Part shown: positions 62,162 through 64,000 of the stretch, in pieces | Position numbering within the stretch: the first letter of the stretch is position 1 | Layout: every line of letters begins with the position of its first letter | Assembly: GCA_045655105.1 (NCBI GenBank) | Contig: JAZOOQ010000059.1 | Location: forward strand, 14,022 to 78,021 | Direction: 5' to 3' | Length of the DNA stretch: 64,000 bases | DNA from: RGIG4140 sp045655105 | GTDB lineage: Bacteria > Pseudomonadota > Alphaproteobacteria > CAAHEQ01 > UBA3637 | The notes under the pieces: generated by a model | What the model saw: the letters and a program-made list of their open reading frames with translations, nothing else | Told to the model about the DNA's origin: nothing | The model's database searches: none | Translations under genes and position numbers: made by a program

Positions 62162-64000
62162 TTAATTCTTTTGATTTTCTTGTTTTAGAGTTGGCAACGG
62201 ATAGCCTTTTTCAAAGCCTTTTAAAATGCCTTTGGCAATTAATTGCTTTAAATTTGGTAAGTCAGAAGAGTCGGGATTTTTACCAAGGTTATCAATTTCT
62301 TTATAAAAGAGATCAAATTCTTTTTCAACATAAGGGCAAGTCATTTTTCCATCATTTTGATTGATAAAATGATAAGTGATGAGAGAAAATGCGTGTAATT
62401 TTTGTAAAAGCTCCATATTAGAAGATTGATCTTTTGTTGGGTTTGTTTTTTTGACCATATCTATAAAAAGTTTCTTATCTGGGTCTGTTTCAAAATGAGT
62501 GTTCATAAATGGAAATTCTTTTTGAAAATCAGCTAAAGATAACATTGTTTTCGAAGGCGTTGGCTGATAATAATCTTTTAATGAAATGCCATATTTTTTA
62601 TCAATGCATGTTGCAATTTTATTGATAATTGGTAAGGTTTTTGTTGCCATTTCTTCAGCTTGCATGGCTAAAGAAGAATCAATTTTTTCATGACAAAGAG
62701 TGTTTCTTAATTTAATGGCATCAACCAAAATTTGGTTTTCATTGGCATCCGTAAAACCAAGTGGACCAAACACATCATTAATTTTGCCTGATATATTTTC
62801 TTGTTGAATGCAAATCTGTCTTAAAACACTTCTGGTATCCATTAATGTAATCAATGCATGAATATTAAAAGATTCTTCTTCTTTTATAGATGAAATCTTT
62901 TTGTTGATATCTTTTTCATCCATATTTAAAAGATTTGCCAAATAAGAAACCATATCTGTTTCAAATTGAGACAGCATATCTGGATGGGTATCATCCCCCA
63001 TTGGGCGCAAATTAAATTCAGTTGGATGAGCTAAATTATCTCGAATTTGAAGATAATCTTTCATCTTGCTGATATCTTGATTTGAAAAAGAGCTCTTAAT
63101 CCCCACAATATTATTTAATTTATCGTAAAGATCTGAATTTTGAGCTTGAGGGGATTGTTTCTTTTTCAACTTGATTAATTTTCCAAATAATTCAATCGTA
63201 ATTAAGGCGTATTGTTCCATATATTTTTCGCCTTCGCGCTTTAAGTGTTCCATGCGCATTTGTTTGATTTCAGAATTAATGAAACTTTGTGTTAAATTAC
63301 CATTTGCTTTTTTTTCAATTTCTTCGGCATAGGCAACCAAATAAAATAAATCACTTATTCTTTTTGGATCTTGCATTAAAAAATCATAAAAACTTTGATC
63401 AGTTAATAAATTGGATTGGATCATTAAATGATCATTAATCCATATTTGATGGCGAACAGGATTTTTGGGTTTTGCTAAAGAAAAAAGGGCTTCTAATCGA
63501 TCATGATTTGGTTTATGACCACTAGATAAAGAATGAATGAGCGGTCCTAAAGCATGTTTTTCTTGATAATGCGTTTCATATGTTTCTTTAATTTTGGGAT
63601 TTGATCCTAAAAGATTTGTTTTGGCAACAGAATCAATTGGGCGTGCTTCTTTTTTTTGATCAGCTAAAATAATTTCAAAATCCCCGAGTAAAAAAAGTGA
63701 TTTTGCAACACATCTTGCCATATTTTTTTGCCGTACAACCCAAATGGGGCTATAAGGAAGTTTTGAATATTCTTGAAGCTTTGTTTCAATTTCTTGTAAT
63801 TTGTTAGGATCTGTTTCTCGGCGCTTTTGTTTCATTAATTGGTTAATTTCTTTTGATTGCAAATAGGCGGTATCTTGAATTCTTTCAACCAAAATTTCAA
63901 AAAACTGAGTGTAGTTTGTTTCATTCTTAAGAGCTGAAAATCTTTTTTTTACATAAGAAAGTTGTGCTAAATTATAGCAGATTAAGTCAAGAAAATCTGA
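62162..64000 (-). CDS. HEPN-like protein B, start beyond the right edge
   Basis: Paralogue of the next gene. Visible part 612 residues; the frame is open to the window edge. A TTG at 63892 could be called as the start, but codons upstream of it (LDLICYNLAQLSYVKKRF) match the paralogue's N-terminus (LEILCHNLAQYNYLYQEY), so the true start lies to the right. Rx4H motifs: QIRDNLAHPTEF (visible residues about 320-325) and KLRNTLCHEKID (about 432-437). Shared with the paralogue: ADQKKEARPIDSVAKTNLLG, HQIWINDHLM and YMEQYALITIELFGKLI. First gene of the pair as seen here, reading toward HEPN-like protein A. Confidence 0.6.
   Translation of the reverse strand, partial: SDFLDLICYNLAQLSYVKKRFSALKNETNYTQFFEILVERIQDTAYLQSKEINQLMKQKRRETDPNKLQEIETKLQEYSKLPYSPIWVVRQKNMARCVAKSLFLLGDFEIILADQKKEARPIDSVAKTNLLGSNPKIKETYETHYQEKHALGPLIHSLSSGHKPNHDRLEALFSLAKPKNPVRHQIWINDHLMIQSNLLTDQSFYDFLMQDPKRISDLFYLVAYAEEIEKKANGNLTQSFINSEIKQMRMEHLKREGEKYMEQYALITIELFGKLIKLKKKQSPQAQNSDLYDKLNNIVGIKSSFSNQDISKMKDYLQIRDNLAHPTEFNLRPMGDDTHPDMLSQFETDMVSYLANLLNMDEKDINKKISSIKEEESFNIHALITLMDTRSVLRQICIQQENISGKINDVFGPLGFTDANENQILVDAIKLRNTLCHEKIDSSLAMQAEEMATKTLPIINKIATCIDKKYGISLKDYYQPTPSKTMLSLADFQKEFPFMNTHFETDPDKKLFIDMVKKTNPTKDQSSNMELLQKLHAFSLITYHFINQNDGKMTCPYVEKEFDLFYKEIDNLGKNPDSSDLPNLKQLIAKGILKGFEKGYPLPTLKQENQKN

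Noticed and set aside
63890..63892. TTG start for HEPN-like protein B
   Set aside because: The frame upstream stays open to the window edge and matches the paralogue's N-terminus, so the start lies outside.
60307..64000. Cas13-type CRISPR effector
   Set aside because: Two Rx4H motifs are present but no repeat array or Cas1/Cas2 is seen and the proteins are about half the usual size; kept as HEPN-like only.

Overview
The window looks like a low-GC, Gram-negative bacterial chromosome. The cell-envelope genes (PBP1A, an AsmA-like giant protein, PagP, a lipoprotein) and the order secY-adk-rpsM-rpsK-rpoA-rplQ point to an alphaproteobacterium. The ankyrin-repeat genes and an SpvC/OspF-like gene suggest a lineage that lives in or on eukaryotic cells, for example Rickettsiales- or Holosporales-like. 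That placement is inference; no 16S gene is present. No tRNA, rRNA, CRISPR array or insertion sequence was found.

Bases 1-8.7 kb, plus strand: the end of a PBP1A gene (cut by the left edge), a small hypothetical gene, prfB with a +1 programmed frameshift, a PhoU-like/PiT phosphate pair and a 1050-residue AsmA-like protein. Bases 8.7-12 kb, minus strand: an exported lysozyme-like protein, trpS and an exported LOG-like protein, read from one good promoter. Bases 12-15.4 kb: oadG-oadA-oadB, a biotin-dependent sodium-pumping oxaloacetate decarboxylase. Bases 15.4-30.6 kb: mixed housekeeping and hypothetical genes (DUF167, GNAT, phosphoribosyltransferase, HAD, PfkB kinase, ssb, gyrA, glucokinase, PagP, exonuclease III, a possible metalloprotease, a ZntB/CorA transporter, membrane proteins and an XRE regulator).

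Bases 30.7-47.8 kb: the str-S10-spc-alpha ribosomal superoperon, with consensus promoters before rpsL and before rpsM. The expected tuf (after fusA) and rpmD (between rpsE and rplO) are absent from their usual places. Sodium export by OadGAB could energise the sodium-coupled symporters predicted here (the NSS transporter and possibly PiT).

Bases 47.8-64 kb: an accessory region that looks devoted to host interaction. It starts with a structured RNA of about 190 nt with alternative pairings in front of a lipoprotein gene. Next come a protein with two tandem SpvC/OspF/HopAI1-like phosphothreonine-lyase domains, an ankyrin protein, a six-repeat protein of unknown family with a perfect consensus promoter, a second ankyrin protein, and a convergent minus-strand set of three ankyrin genes, the middle one frameshifted. 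It ends with an NSS-family symporter and two adjacent paralogues, each carrying two HEPN-type Rx4H motifs; the last of these runs off the right edge. The best candidates for undescribed biology are the double lyase-like protein, the HEPN-like pair, the six-repeat protein and the structured RNA.
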